Source: CBDBJR01 sp965206445
Lineage (GTDB): Bacteria; Pseudomonadota; Gammaproteobacteria; Arenicellales; Poriferihabitantaceae
DNA length: 64,000 nt
Assembly (NCBI GenBank): GCA_965206445.1
Contig: CBDBJR010000002.1
Coordinates: 1,736,001-1,800,000 of the forward strand
Direction: 5' to 3'
The translations under genes and the position numbers were made by a program. Numbering within the stretch: the first letter of the stretch is position 1; every line of letters starts with the position of its first letter. Of this stretch, positions 26,058-36,200 are shown piece by piece. Under the pieces are notes generated by a model. It made no database searches and was not told where the DNA came from. It worked only from the letters and a program-made list of their open reading frames with translations.

Positions 26058-26942
26058 CTACTGAGACAAAAATCTGCCGTTCGGCTGCTTGAAATAGTTA
26101 AAGAATTCGGAGCTCGGGTCGAGCACCATTAAATCCTGTTTGCTGTTAAACGCAGTCCGGTAAGCCTGCAAACTCCGGTAAAGATTATAGAATTCACGAT
26201 TCTGATTGAACGCGGCCGCATAGGTCGCAGTGGCAATCGCATCTCCCTCACCGCGCACCTTTTCGGCATCACGACTGGCTGTGGCCAATAAAATTTCACG
26301 CTCACGGTCCGCATTCGCCCGAATGCGCTCCGCCGCCTCTTCACCTTGTGCGCGCAACTCTTTGGCCACCCGCTGCCGCTCGGCCTCCATGCGTGCATAA
26401 ACCCGCTGGCTGATGGCCGAATCGAGATCGACCCGCTTCAAACGCACGTCGATAATTTCAATCCCAAACTTTTTTGCTTCCTCATCCATCGCCCGACGCA
26501 CCACTTCCATAATTTGTGCGCGGTCACCGGAGATCACTTCCTGTACGGTGCGTTTACCAAACTCCTGTCGCAAACTGTCATTAACCCGCTGGGAAAGACG
26601 CAGCCGGGCATTCGACTTTCGACCCTGCAACCGGGTGTAGTATTCATGCGCATCACGGATTTTCCACTTCACGAATGAGTCCACCACCAGATTTTTCTTT
26701 TCCACGGTCAAATAGCGCTCCGGGTCGGCATCCATCGTCTGTACCCGTGCGTCGAAATAGCGCACATTATTCAAAAACGGCACTTTCCAATGCAACCCCG
26801 GCTGGATATCGGATTCAATAATCTCACCGAACTTAAACACGATCGCCGTTTCCCGTTCATCGACAACGTACAACGCAGAAAACAACACCGCCGCCATAAT
26901 GGCCGCGCTGGGAATGCCAATCAATTTTAGAGCTTTCATCAT
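26058..26942 (-). CDS. hflC: HflC, inner-membrane SPFH protein, FtsH protease modulator
   Basis: A 294-residue band-7/SPFH protein with one N-terminal membrane anchor (about 8-28) and the rest periplasmic. With HflK it forms the large cage around FtsH that tunes membrane-protein degradation. The SPFH core shows VDERETAIVFKFGEI near the start; a long helical, Ala/Glu/Arg-rich region (about 175-250) follows, including EAERQRVAKELRAQGEEAAE. It starts 2 bp after hflK ends, so the two are surely cotranscribed and probably translationally coupled. Confidence 0.96.
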   Translation of the reverse strand: MMKALKLIGIPSAAIMAAVLFSALYVVDERETAIVFKFGEIIESDIQPGLHWKVPFLNNVRYFDARVQTMDADPERYLTVEKKNLVVDSFVKWKIRDAHEYYTRLQGRKSNARLRLSQRVNDSLRQEFGKRTVQEVISGDRAQIMEVVRRAMDEEAKKFGIEIIDVRLKRVDLDSAISQRVYARMEAERQRVAKELRAQGEEAAERIRANADREREILLATASRDAEKVRGEGDAIATATYAAAFNQNREFYNLYRSLQAYRTAFNSKQDLMVLDPSSEFFNYFKQPNGRFLSQ

Positions 26943-26944
26943 AC

Positions 26945-28207
26945 TTAATTCCTGTTCGAGCGTTCGACGTTGCGCGTATTGCTGCGCAACGCATTGTCTC
27001 CGCTCCGCCCGTCGGTTGACGGAGTGGACAAACCATTAAACCCGGAGCGGCTGTTTCCGGCCTGATCCGGCTGTCCTGAGCCGCGATTGCGCAGTAATTG
27101 ATCGATCGGCAAATACAACAGGCTATTGCCCTGTTTCTGGTCGATAACCAGCTTGCTGGAGCGGCTCAGTACCGACTCCATCGATTCCAGATAGAGCCGG
27201 GTTCGAGTCACCTCGGGCGCTTTTTTATACTCGGCATACACCTGTGAAAAACGTGAGGCCTCGCCTTCCGCCTTGGCGATATTGGACTGTTTGTACGCCT
27301 CCGCCTCCTGCTGGATTCGTGCCGCAAAGCCGCGCGCCTTGGGCACAATATCATTCGCATACGCTTCGGCCAGGTTTTTCAGGCGCTCTTCATCTTCACG
27401 CGCCTTGACCACATCATCAAACGCATCTTTGACCTGTTCCGGCGGCTGTGCATTTTGCATTTCAACCGTCACAATGTTGATACCGGTCTGGTAGCGATCG
27501 AGCACCCGCTGCACTAGGACTATCACTTCCGCCGTTAGCTCGGCCCGCCCGTCGGTAATCGCAAAATCCAGTGAATTGCGCCCAACAATCTGGCGTACGG
27601 CACTTTCGGTGGCCTGGCGCACTACGCTTTCGGCGATATCACGCGGGTTGTATTCGCTGACATTGAACAGCAGATCGATTGGGCTTTTGATATCATATTG
27701 AACGGCAAACTGCACATCGATGATATTTTCATCCTGGGTCAGCATCAGGGCCTCCCGATCGACCGTCTGAATATTGCGGCCCTGCTGGCGATAGCCGACC
27801 TCAACGGTATTGACCTTTTCAGTGTTGACAATTTCCACCGATTCGAACGGCACCGGGAAATGCCAGTGCAGGCCGGAGTATTTGATTTCCTTAAACTTGC
27901 CGAAGCGCAGCTCTACCGCCTGCTCGCCCTCGTCCACTATATACATGCCCGTGAACAGCCAGAAACCGACGGCGATAAACGCAATCAGGCTGATCAGCCC
28001 GGTGCTCGGACCGGACAAAATACCGCCGCCGCCGGATGAGCCGTCTCCGCGCCCCGACCCCCGACGCAGGCCAAACAAAGCGTCAACCCGGTTTTTGATA
28101 TCGCGCAGTACTTCGTCCAGATCCGGCGGACGATTGTCTTTGCCTCCCTTGTTCTGCTCCCAGGGATCGCGGTCATTGCCGTTCGATCCGGCTTGATTCC
28201 AAGGCAT
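26945..28207 (-). CDS. hflK: HflK, inner-membrane SPFH protein, FtsH protease modulator
   Basis: A 420-residue partner of HflC. The cytoplasmic N-terminus (MPWNQAGSNGNDRDPWEQ) is Gly/Asn/Asp-rich as in other HflK proteins, followed by a membrane segment at about 70-91 and a periplasmic SPFH domain starting VDEGEQAVELRFGKF. The helical segment and a disordered Ser/Gly/Asn tail follow. The ATG at MPWNQ is chosen over an upstream extension because that residue run is the conserved family start. No hflX or hfq lies upstream here; ntrC does instead, 118 bp away. Confidence 0.96.
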   Translation of the reverse strand: MPWNQAGSNGNDRDPWEQNKGGKDNRPPDLDEVLRDIKNRVDALFGLRRGSGRGDGSSGGGGILSGPSTGLISLIAFIAVGFWLFTGMYIVDEGEQAVELRFGKFKEIKYSGLHWHFPVPFESVEIVNTEKVNTVEVGYRQQGRNIQTVDREALMLTQDENIIDVQFAVQYDIKSPIDLLFNVSEYNPRDIAESVVRQATESAVRQIVGRNSLDFAITDGRAELTAEVIVLVQRVLDRYQTGINIVTVEMQNAQPPEQVKDAFDDVVKAREDEERLKNLAEAYANDIVPKARGFAARIQQEAEAYKQSNIAKAEGEASRFSQVYAEYKKAPEVTRTRLYLESMESVLSRSSKLVIDQKQGNSLLYLPIDQLLRNRGSGQPDQAGNSRSGFNGLSTPSTDGRSGDNALRSNTRNVERSNRN

Positions 28208-28325
28208 AATGTTTATCCGGTATGATGAAAAATTCTGATTGTAGCGGAATAATACCGCTAAGGAATGCGTTCGTTCGTCTGAAAGCGCGATTGTATCACT
28301 TTTATTGCCGCTTTTATTGCTGCTT

Positions 28326-29786
28326 TTATTGAGTGCCACCGGCGGCGCCGGGGCCGGTATCGATACCCAGCTGCCGGATTTTTCGGCTCAACGTGTTTCT
28401 GCTCCAGCCGAGGTATGCCGCCGCCTGGCGGCGATGCCCCCCGGTGTGCGACAAGGCGGCCACAATCAAGACCCGCTCGAACTGTTCGGCCAGCGCCTTT
28501 GCCAGCCCGGTTTCTCCTGCCGTCAAGCGGCTGAGCGTGGCTGCATGCAAGTCACGCCGCCAGCTGCGGGCCGCGGAATCGGCGCCACCATGGCGGCTCA
28601 AGGCCGCCGACCGAGGCGTTTCCAGTGACACATCTTCGGCTGTAATCCGCCGCCCGGACACCATCACAGCCAGCCGCTGCATCATACTCTCCAATTCCCG
28701 CACATTCCCCGGCCAATGGTATTCGGACAACCGCCGCTGCGCCGGCTTGCTCAGGTATTTTGCTTCGACCTTGAATTTGTCGGTTGCCCGTGCGAGGAAG
28801 TGTTTTGCCAGCAGCACCACATCCTCACCGCGCGCGCGCAACGGCGGCAGCGACAACGAAATGACATTCAGGCGATGGAATAAATCGAGCCGAAAACAGC
28901 CCGTTTCAACCTGTTTTTCCAAATCCTGATTGGTTGCCGCAATGATGCGCACGTCGGCCTGAATTTCTTCGTGCCCGCCGACCCGAAAAAACCGCCCTTC
29001 AGACAAGACCCGCAGCAGCCGGGTTTGCAGCATCAACGGCATATCGCCGATTTCATCGAGCAGCAACGTGCTGCCGTTGGATTGCTCAAAACGTCCTGTT
29101 CGGCGGCAATACGCGCCGGTGAACGCGCCTTTTTCATGCCCGAACAACTCCGATTCCAGCAGTTCGGTCGGTATCGCCGCGGTATTGATTTCGATCATGG
29201 GAGCGCCGCTGCGCGGGCTGTTCTGGTGCAGCGCCTGGGCAATCAGTTGTTTGCCGGTGCCGGATTCACCGCGTATCAACACATTCATCGACGACGATGA
29301 CAACCGGCCAATCACCCGAAAAATACCTTGCATGGCCGCACTGTGGCCCAGCATGGGCAGTGGATTCAGGGGCGCGGCGGCTTCCGCCTGCATCGGTTCA
29401 GCGGAATTGATCGCCCTGCTGACAACCTGCAGCATCGCATCGATATCGAACGGCTTGGTCAGATAGTCGAATGCACCTTGCTTAAAGGCGCCAACCGCGC
29501 TGTCGAGGTCGCCGAATGCGGTCATAATAATGATCGGCGTATCGGGCCGGTGCGCGCGCACGTAATCCACCAGCTGCAGGCCGGACTCCTGCGGCATGCG
29601 AATATCCGACAAAATCACGTCCGGCGGCCGTTGTGTGTCGCTCAGCGCGCGCACCGCAGAGCGCACATCGGGGAGGGTGACAACCTCATAACCGGCCTTC
29701 TGTAACGCCTTTTGCAGCACCCAGGCGATCGCCTGATCATCATCGACCACCCAGATGCAATGCGTCCGCTCAGCCGGCGTCGTCAT
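28326..29786 (-). CDS. ntrC: nitrogen regulation response regulator NtrC
   Basis: A 486-residue sigma-54 activator. It has a receiver domain (1-125) with phosphoacceptor Asp61 in LSDIRMP, and an AAA+ domain with Walker A GESGTGKQ (173-180) and the sigma-54 contact loop GAFTGA (220-225). The C-terminal Fis-type helix-turn-helix shows RRQAAAYLGWSRNTLSRKIRQLG. Phosphorylated by NtrB under nitrogen limitation, it would activate glnA, and a matching site is present upstream of that gene. It overlaps the end of ntrB by 17 bp, typical of coupled translation. Confidence 0.97.
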   Translation of the reverse strand: MTTPAERTHCIWVVDDDQAIAWVLQKALQKAGYEVVTLPDVRSAVRALSDTQRPPDVILSDIRMPQESGLQLVDYVRAHRPDTPIIIMTAFGDLDSAVGAFKQGAFDYLTKPFDIDAMLQVVSRAINSAEPMQAEAAAPLNPLPMLGHSAAMQGIFRVIGRLSSSSMNVLIRGESGTGKQLIAQALHQNSPRSGAPMIEINTAAIPTELLESELFGHEKGAFTGAYCRRTGRFEQSNGSTLLLDEIGDMPLMLQTRLLRVLSEGRFFRVGGHEEIQADVRIIAATNQDLEKQVETGCFRLDLFHRLNVISLSLPPLRARGEDVVLLAKHFLARATDKFKVEAKYLSKPAQRRLSEYHWPGNVRELESMMQRLAVMVSGRRITAEDVSLETPRSAALSRHGGADSAARSWRRDLHAATLSRLTAGETGLAKALAEQFERVLIVAALSHTGGHRRQAAAYLGWSRNTLSRKIRQLGIDTGPGAAGGTQ

Positions 29787-30900
29787 CCTGATGCAGCCGC
29801 AAAAAAATACTAAAACAGGTTTCGCCGGGGCAGCTCAAAACGTCAATCAGACCGCCATGCCGGCGCACAATATCGGCGACAATCGCCAGCCCCAGACCGG
29901 TGCCGTTGCGCGTGCGTGAAAACAAGGGGTCAAATATGCGCTCGAGGTGTTCGCGCGCGATACCCGTGCCCCGATCGATCACGCTGATCTTCACCACCTG
30001 CTGTCTGGCCGCATCGGTCGGCAATATCTGGTGATCGATGCGGGTTTTGAACAGAATATCCAGCCGGCCCTCGCTGGCCTGTATGGCATTGCGCGCCACA
30101 TTCATAAACGCTTGAATCAGCGACCCGCGACAGGCGCGGACCGGCGGCAGGCTCGGATCATAATCGGTTCTGATTGCCGCACCCGTGAGCAAGCCGGGCG
30201 TCTGGCTGAATTCGGCTTCCAGCAATTGTCGGACATGATCCAGGACGCTGTGAATATTCAGCCGCTGATACGCCACTTCACTGCCGGATAGCTGCATTCG
30301 ATCAATCAAGTTGGCCAGCCGGTCGGCCTCGCGCACAATTAATTGCGTATATTCTCTCAGCTCGGCACTGTTCAGCTCTTGCTGCAACAGCTGCGCCGCA
30401 CCACGCATGCCGCCCAGCGGATTGCGAATCTCATGCGCCAGACTGTGCAGCAGCTCGTGCTGCGCCTGCTGCTGGTCGGTCTTGTCGGCAGTCCACAAGG
30501 CGCCCTCCGGCGGTTTTATCGGGGTTATTTCCACTACCCAGTGGTCCGCATCGGAATCCGCCCATTGGCAGGGCGCAATCGAGCAGTTTACCTGGCAGGT
30601 GGATTGCCGCATCGGCAGACGCAAATCATACCGGCGCAGCACCGTCGCCCGGTACTGCGCCACTGCCGACTGCCACAGAGTCCGGATTTCATGCTGCCGC
30701 TCGAACAGCGACAGCAACCCCGCTCCGAGCACACGCCGCTCGCTGACCTGCAGCAGGGATTGCGCCGCCTCGTTAGCCAGCACCACCAGGCCGTCGCGGT
30801 CGGTAATCAGCACGGCGGTGGCCAGACTATCCAATACCTGCCGGCTGCGATTTTGAGCGGCGATGGCGGTCGATTTGCTGCGCACGGATACCATCCCCAA
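29770..30900 (-). CDS. ntrB: nitrogen regulation sensor histidine kinase NtrB
   Basis: A 376-residue soluble kinase/phosphatase that phosphorylates NtrC and is switched by P-II protein. An N-terminal PAS domain (about 18-125) is followed by the H box LLHSLAHEIRNPLGG with His156, then the GHKL ATP-binding domain with N box FMNVARNAIQAS and the G2-type motif NGTGLGLAIV. No membrane segments are present. It lies between glnA, about 60 bp upstream, and ntrC, so all three are likely cotranscribed, with extra read-through from the glnA promoter. Confidence 0.96.
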   Translation of the reverse strand: MGMVSVRSKSTAIAAQNRSRQVLDSLATAVLITDRDGLVVLANEAAQSLLQVSERRVLGAGLLSLFERQHEIRTLWQSAVAQYRATVLRRYDLRLPMRQSTCQVNCSIAPCQWADSDADHWVVEITPIKPPEGALWTADKTDQQQAQHELLHSLAHEIRNPLGGMRGAAQLLQQELNSAELREYTQLIVREADRLANLIDRMQLSGSEVAYQRLNIHSVLDHVRQLLEAEFSQTPGLLTGAAIRTDYDPSLPPVRACRGSLIQAFMNVARNAIQASEGRLDILFKTRIDHQILPTDAARQQVVKISVIDRGTGIAREHLERIFDPLFSRTRNGTGLGLAIVADIVRRHGGLIDVLSCPGETCFSIFLRLHQDDDAG

Positions 30901-30960
30901 TCGACACGCCTGCGACCTGCTTGATATCCGGCCGATAGCCAGACCGACCGGGCAGACCGA

Positions 30961-32370
30961 CTAAAGGCTGTAATACAACTCGAATTCAACCGGGTGGGTT
31001 GCCATGCGCACCCGATTGACTTCATGCATTTTCAGCTTGATATAGGCATCGATTACCCCGTTGCTGAAAACACTCCCGGCCAGGAGGAATTCGCGGTCCT
31101 GATCCAGTGCTTCCAGCGCCATGTCAAGACTATGCGCAACCGTTGGCAACTGCTGCTCTTCTTCCGGCGGCAGATCATACAGATCTTTGTCGCCCGGCTC
31201 GCCGGGGTGAATTTTGTTTTGAATACCGTCCAGACCGGCCATCAGGATGGCACTGAAGGCCAGATAGGGGTTGGCGGTCGAATCCGGAAACCGGATTTCG
31301 ATGCGCCGCGTCTGCGGGTTGGCAACATAGGGGATGCGGCACGAGGCGGAGCGGTTGCGCGCCGAATAAGACAACAATACCGGCGCCTCAAACCCCGGAA
31401 CCAGGCGTTTATAGCTATTGGTGCTGGCATTGGTGAAGGCATTGATCGCGCGTGCGTGTTTGAAAATACCGCCGATATAGTACAGCGCCGTTTCACTCAA
31501 ACCGCCGTAATGCTCACCGGCAAAAATATTTTCGGCGCCTTTCATCAGCGAAGTGTGCACGTGCATACCACTGCCGTTATCGCCCACCAGCGGTTTCGGC
31601 ATAAAGGTCGCCGTCAAACCGCTGTTGTGGGCAACGTTATGCACCACATACTTGAATATCTGCACCTCGTCGGCTTTTCTAACCAGCGTATTGAATTTCG
31701 TCCCGATTTCCCCCTGCCCGGCGGTGCCTACTTCGTGATGGTGCACTTCCACCGGCACACCCATTGATTCCATGGTCGTACACATCAGCGCGCGCACGTC
31801 ATTCTGGCTGTCGACCGGCGGGACCGGGAAATAACCGCCTTTGACCCCCGGTCGATGGCCGCTATTGTCATCCTCATACTCCTTACCGCTGCTCCAGGCG
31901 GCTTCGGATGATTCAATTTTGAAAAATGCGCCGTCCATTGCATTTTTCCAGCGCACACTGTCGAACAGGAAAAATTCATTTTCCGGCCCGAAGAAAGCGA
32001 CATCGCCGATATTGGTCGAGATCAGATAGGCTTCCGCCCGCCTGGCAATCGAACGCGGGTCACGGTCGTACCCCTGCATGTCAACCGGATCAACTACATT
32101 GCAGCGAATATTTACGGTCACATCGTCAGGGAACGGGTCAACTACAGCCGTTTCGGTATCCGGCATTAACACCATATCGGATTCGTTAATCCCCTTCCAA
32201 CCGGCTATCGACGAGCCGTCAAACATTTTGCCGTCTTCGAATAATTCTTCATCAACCATGTTGACGGGTAGCGACACATGCTGCTCCTTGCCCAGCGTAT
32301 CGGTGAAACGCAGATCGACAAACTTGGCTTCACTGTCCTGGATAAGTTTGAGTACATCAGATATAGACAT
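30961..32370 (-). CDS. glnA: glutamine synthetase, type I
   Basis: It makes glutamine from glutamate, ammonia and ATP. The 469-residue length equals E. coli GlnA. Signatures include FDGSSIAGWKGINESDMVL, the ATP region KPLVGDNGSGMHVHTSL, and the adenylylation site Tyr398 in KDLYDLPPEE, so covalent control by GlnE is expected. The ATG at MSISDVLKL is right: GAGG lies eight bases upstream, while longer frames add unrelated residues. A sigma-54 promoter and an NtrC dyad lie upstream, and ntrB-ntrC follow. Confidence 0.98.
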   Translation of the reverse strand: MSISDVLKLIQDSEAKFVDLRFTDTLGKEQHVSLPVNMVDEELFEDGKMFDGSSIAGWKGINESDMVLMPDTETAVVDPFPDDVTVNIRCNVVDPVDMQGYDRDPRSIARRAEAYLISTNIGDVAFFGPENEFFLFDSVRWKNAMDGAFFKIESSEAAWSSGKEYEDDNSGHRPGVKGGYFPVPPVDSQNDVRALMCTTMESMGVPVEVHHHEVGTAGQGEIGTKFNTLVRKADEVQIFKYVVHNVAHNSGLTATFMPKPLVGDNGSGMHVHTSLMKGAENIFAGEHYGGLSETALYYIGGIFKHARAINAFTNASTNSYKRLVPGFEAPVLLSYSARNRSASCRIPYVANPQTRRIEIRFPDSTANPYLAFSAILMAGLDGIQNKIHPGEPGDKDLYDLPPEEEQQLPTVAHSLDMALEALDQDREFLLAGSVFSNGVIDAYIKLKMHEVNRVRMATHPVEFELYYSL

Positions 32371-32487
32371 AGCGTGACCTCGGTAAAATCGGTTATTTAA
32401 GATTACAGTCGCCTGCAGGCAATCGATGCCGGCATCCAACCCGCCACCAATTTGACGGCGGACAGCGGGCATGGAATATAGACTATA

Positions 32488-32503
32488 AGCAAAGATCGTG
32501 CCA
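32488..32503 (-). promoter_or_regulatory. sigma-54 promoter of glnA
   Basis: On the minus strand the sequence reads TGGCAC-GATCT-TTGCT, a full match to the -24/-12 consensus TGGCAC-N5-TTGCW. It lies about 118 bp upstream of the glnA start, putting transcription start near 32476. The NtrC palindrome is centred roughly 110 bp further upstream, the same geometry as the E. coli glnAp2 promoter. Confidence 0.88.
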
Positions 32504-32577
32504 ACCTCGATCTGTCGCCGGATTCAGGCAATTCGCCTGCATTGATGCAGACAGGGCGAAATAAATTACACTTCAAT

Positions 32578-32594
32578 TGCACTATTTTAGTGCA
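32578..32594. promoter_or_regulatory. NtrC-binding site upstream of glnA
   Basis: TGCACT-ATTTT-AGTGCA is a perfect 17-bp dyad matching the NtrC consensus TGCACY-N5-RGTGCA. Its centre is about 110 bp upstream of the predicted sigma-54 start of glnA, a proper enhancer distance. Confidence 0.85.
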
Positions 32595-32606
32595 CGATGG
32601 CGGTTG

Positions 32607-32623
32607 GCGCTCTATTATAGCGC
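32607..32623. promoter_or_regulatory. possible second, weaker NtrC-like dyad
   Basis: GCGCT-N7-AGCGC is centred 29 bp beyond the strong NtrC site, near the spacing of paired glnA enhancers (about three helical turns). The spacer is two bases too long and GCACY is replaced by GCGCT, so this may be an auxiliary site or coincidence. Confidence 0.35.
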
Positions 32624-32646
32624 ACTTGACGTGTGTTTATGTCGCG

Positions 32647-33252
32647 TTACAGCGATGCCGACCGGCGCCAGACCAATAATCGATTGTTGGCCGGCATCAC
32701 TTCGTCGGCGTACAGTGCCAGGCCGTTTTTGGCCCCCAGCGTGATCAACTCGCGGTCATCACGGATGCCCATCGTGGCGTCTTGCATTTTCAAGCTGCGG
32801 TCAAACCGACGGTTACTCTCACTGGTAAAACAACCGTCGCGGTTAAACGGCCCATACAGCAAAAACAGGCCATCGGCAGCAAGATGAGCGGCCACCCCCG
32901 TAAACAGACATTCCACCGCCGGCCACGACATGATGTGGGCGGTATTGGCGGAAAACACGCTGTGCGTCTCCACTGGCGGCCAGGGCTGCGTGACATCCAG
33001 GGCCAGCGGTGCACGCAGGTTTGCCAACCCAGCGTCTGCCAGCCAGGCGTTGATCTGCGCGTGGTATTGCGGTCGGTCGCTGCACTGCCAGACAAGATGC
33101 GGCAGGTGTTCGGCAAAATAAACCGCATGCTGGCCGTTGCCACTGCCGATTTCCAATACCTGCGGCACCTGTCGACAATAGCTCTTCAACTGCGCCAGAA
33201 TCGGCTGACGATTATTGAGGCAGGCTTGAGAAGATATTTTTTTAATATGCAT
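32647..33252 (-). CDS. DUF938 family SAM-dependent methyltransferase-like protein
   Basis: A 201-residue protein with a class I methyltransferase fold: motif I VLEIGSGNGQHAVYFA near residue 32, the acidic strand WQCSDR, then FSANTAHIMSWPAVE and FLLYGPFNRDG, which are typical of DUF938 (related to human METTL26). The substrate is unknown. It ends in the region upstream of the glnA enhancer and starts 22 bp after the asmA-like gene on the same strand, so the two may be cotranscribed. Confidence 0.85.
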   Translation of the reverse strand: MHIKKISSQACLNNRQPILAQLKSYCRQVPQVLEIGSGNGQHAVYFAEHLPHLVWQCSDRPQYHAQINAWLADAGLANLRAPLALDVTQPWPPVETHSVFSANTAHIMSWPAVECLFTGVAAHLAADGLFLLYGPFNRDGCFTSESNRRFDRSLKMQDATMGIRDDRELITLGAKNGLALYADEVMPANNRLLVWRRSASL

Positions 33253-33274
33253 ATCAAATATTTAGGGTGGATTA

Positions 33275-36200
33275 TTAATTTTTTGGATTAAGTTCCGGCA
33301 GAACGGCGTCAACCGGTTTTTGCGGAAGCGAAGCAAGGGCGCAGACATCCGAATTGGCGATACTGCGGTCGAACAGCCCCTGGGCGATCAGCGACAAGCC
33401 GCCGGACAAAGCGGCGATGCCCAGAACCGCGCCGGAGTGCAGCAAGCCGCCAGGGTAGGCGGTAATTTTCGGTTTGGACAAACTGCCGCCCAGACGGGTT
33501 ACCTTGGCCACCGAAGCGGGGTTGATGCCGAGCCCGGTGCGCGCTTTCGGGCGCAGTATCAATTGTATCTGCTCATCACCCAGATTCACAAATCCCCCGC
33601 CGAGCACCGTCACTTTATCGGTTTTCAAGGCAATGCCGCGACTATCAGACGCAACGCCGTCAGCAATTTGAAAACGCAATACACCGCATTCGATAGCGAT
33701 GTGATCACTGTGCTTGTCAAACGGGTTAATCATCGAAAATACATTCAAAAACAGGTCACTGCCAATCAAATCCAGGCTCTCATTTTTCATCCTGGCGTCG
33801 TCCAGTGTAAATTTGACATGGCCGTCCGCAGTGGCGGCGATTGCAGAGAACGAGCGGCCGCTGCCGACGACCGATAAATCAATGCCGACATCGCCCTGTT
33901 CCAGCAGGCTGCCTTTTGCAAACAGGTGCAATTTAACCCCGTCCAGCCCGGAGCCGTTGATTTGCAGCGACAAGTCGGGCACAGCCGCGGTCGTATCCAG
34001 ATTCAGTGCCGCCGCCAGCCTGCCCTTGCCGATACTGCCGACCGCATCCGCCTCGAGTAGGCCCGCCTGGAAGCGCACCTCGAACGCGGCCGCCTGCAAA
34101 TCAAAAACACGGCTCTTGAAGCTATCGATCTGCAGGTGCACCTCGCCGGCAAGCGCCTCGAGCCATTGCAGCGCAAGCGGGTCGGTCGAAAACCAACGCT
34201 CCTGTTCCGGCTGTTTCGGCTGTTTCGACTGTTTCGGCAGCAACTCTCTCAAATCGAGGTTATCGGATTGCAGGTCAACGACCAGTGACGGCGGCAGGCC
34301 GGCGGCAGTGGGGACGCGCCAGTCAACCACGCCGGATACGTCACTCGCGCCAATACGGATGCTGCCGCGGCTGCGCAGGCCCACCGGCATCAGGTCGAGC
34401 CGCAAGTCGGCTTCTACCGGTACGGCCTCGGACAAGGCCAATGACTGCAACCCTTTAAGCCGCTGTAAAGAGTCCAGCGTTAAACGCAGGCCAAGATCAT
34501 GGGCCACCAGCGGTGACCAACTGTCCGGTGTGCCGTGCACAGAAATATGCACGCCGACTTGCTCGAGTTGCAGACTGAATTGACCCGGCAGCGGCCGCCA
34601 GTTTTTCAGCTGCACCACGCCGTTGCCGCTGAGCCGCAGTATCGGCGGCTCCAGCTGTAGCGGCAACCATGCGGGCAAGGCGACCGGATCCAATAGTCCG
34701 TCATAAACCCAATCGACTGTGCCGTCGCCGGCCGCCGCCGGCTTTGACGGCGCCAGTTCGAGCACCAGTTTACCGCCGGGATGGCCGATATCCACCTGCG
34801 CAGCAGTGCCGTGACGCGGATGATAGGCGATATCCGCATGGGCAATTACCGGCAGCAAAAACTGCCATTCACTGGCCTTGAACGCCGCCGGCAGCCACGG
34901 CGTCAGCCATTTGAAGGCGGTTATCTCCGCCTTGACCTGGCCGGTAAATTCAGGCTCGGCAGTCAGCTGAGTCACGCTGCCATTGGCGGTGAAGTGCATA
35001 TTTTCGTCCCGGCTTTGCAGCTGAATATCCAGCGCCACCGGCCCATCCGGCGCCGTGCTCTGCAACACGGCCCGGTAGGTGATGGCGGCCAATTCCGGCG
35101 TCTCCGTCGCGGCCAGCCACGGCAGCTCACCCGGTGCGTCGATAGCACCGGTAACATTCAAATTCACCGCATCAACGCGCTGTTGCTGCGCCAACGGCAG
35201 ACGGAAACTGCCGTCGGCCTGCAGCGACAGATTGTCATCGGCCAACCGCATCTGGTCGATGCGGACCGTGGCGACCGAATCGGCTAGAGAAATCGCCGCG
35301 CGCAGCGCGATGTGTTTTGCCTGCGACGGCGACAGCCAGGTCGCGAGCGACGGGAGTGTATCGAGCAGCCAGGCCCCGTCGGTGCTTTGCCCCTGCAACA
35401 CCATCTCGCCGTTGACTTTTCCCTGCCGCAGGTCGATGTCGCCGCTCAGCCCCGCCGTGGTTTTATCGTTGGACACCGACAATTGCAGCGCCGACCACTT
35501 CTGGGCAGCCAATCCCGGCCACCATTGCGCCCTGCCGTCAACGGCGCCCAATTGCGGCCATGGCTGCTGAAACAACGCGCCGACCCGCGACACGTCATCG
35601 GCATGGGCGGTCACCTGCAGCGGCGCCTGCCATCCCTCTTTACGCCATTGCGTGCTGCCTTCGGCACGCAGCCGGAGGCCCGGTTTTTGCAGTTGGGCCG
35701 TGTCTACCGTAAAATCCAATGCGGATTTATCGCCGCGCATCTGCAGTTTGAGGTCGAGCTCCGCCGCATCGAGGTAGGGCCGTTGCGGATGCCGTATCCG
35801 GCCGACCGCCTGAAGCGAAAAAGCCATCCCGGACAGCGTGATTAAATTTCCCACGCTGCCCTGTGCCGCCACCGCCACCCCGGCAAACTCGGTGGTGGCC
35901 TGCAATGCGGGTATGGTCAGGCTGCTAATGCTGCCGGGTTGCTGTAGTTGCAGCTCTACACTGATATCGCGCAGTGCGGGCAATGGCCGATTGAACCAGC
36001 CGGAAAAATCCGACAACTCATTGAGACCGGCATCGACGGATAAATCCAGCCCCCGCCAGCGCAGTACATTGTCTATCCGCCCCACCGCCCTGACCACGCT
36101 CTGCCGCGCCCCAATCAAGCCATCGAGCCGCACATCGACCGGCTGCCGGCGCCATATCGCTCCGAGCTGACCGAATTCCGCCGCAACCGTTACCGGAACC

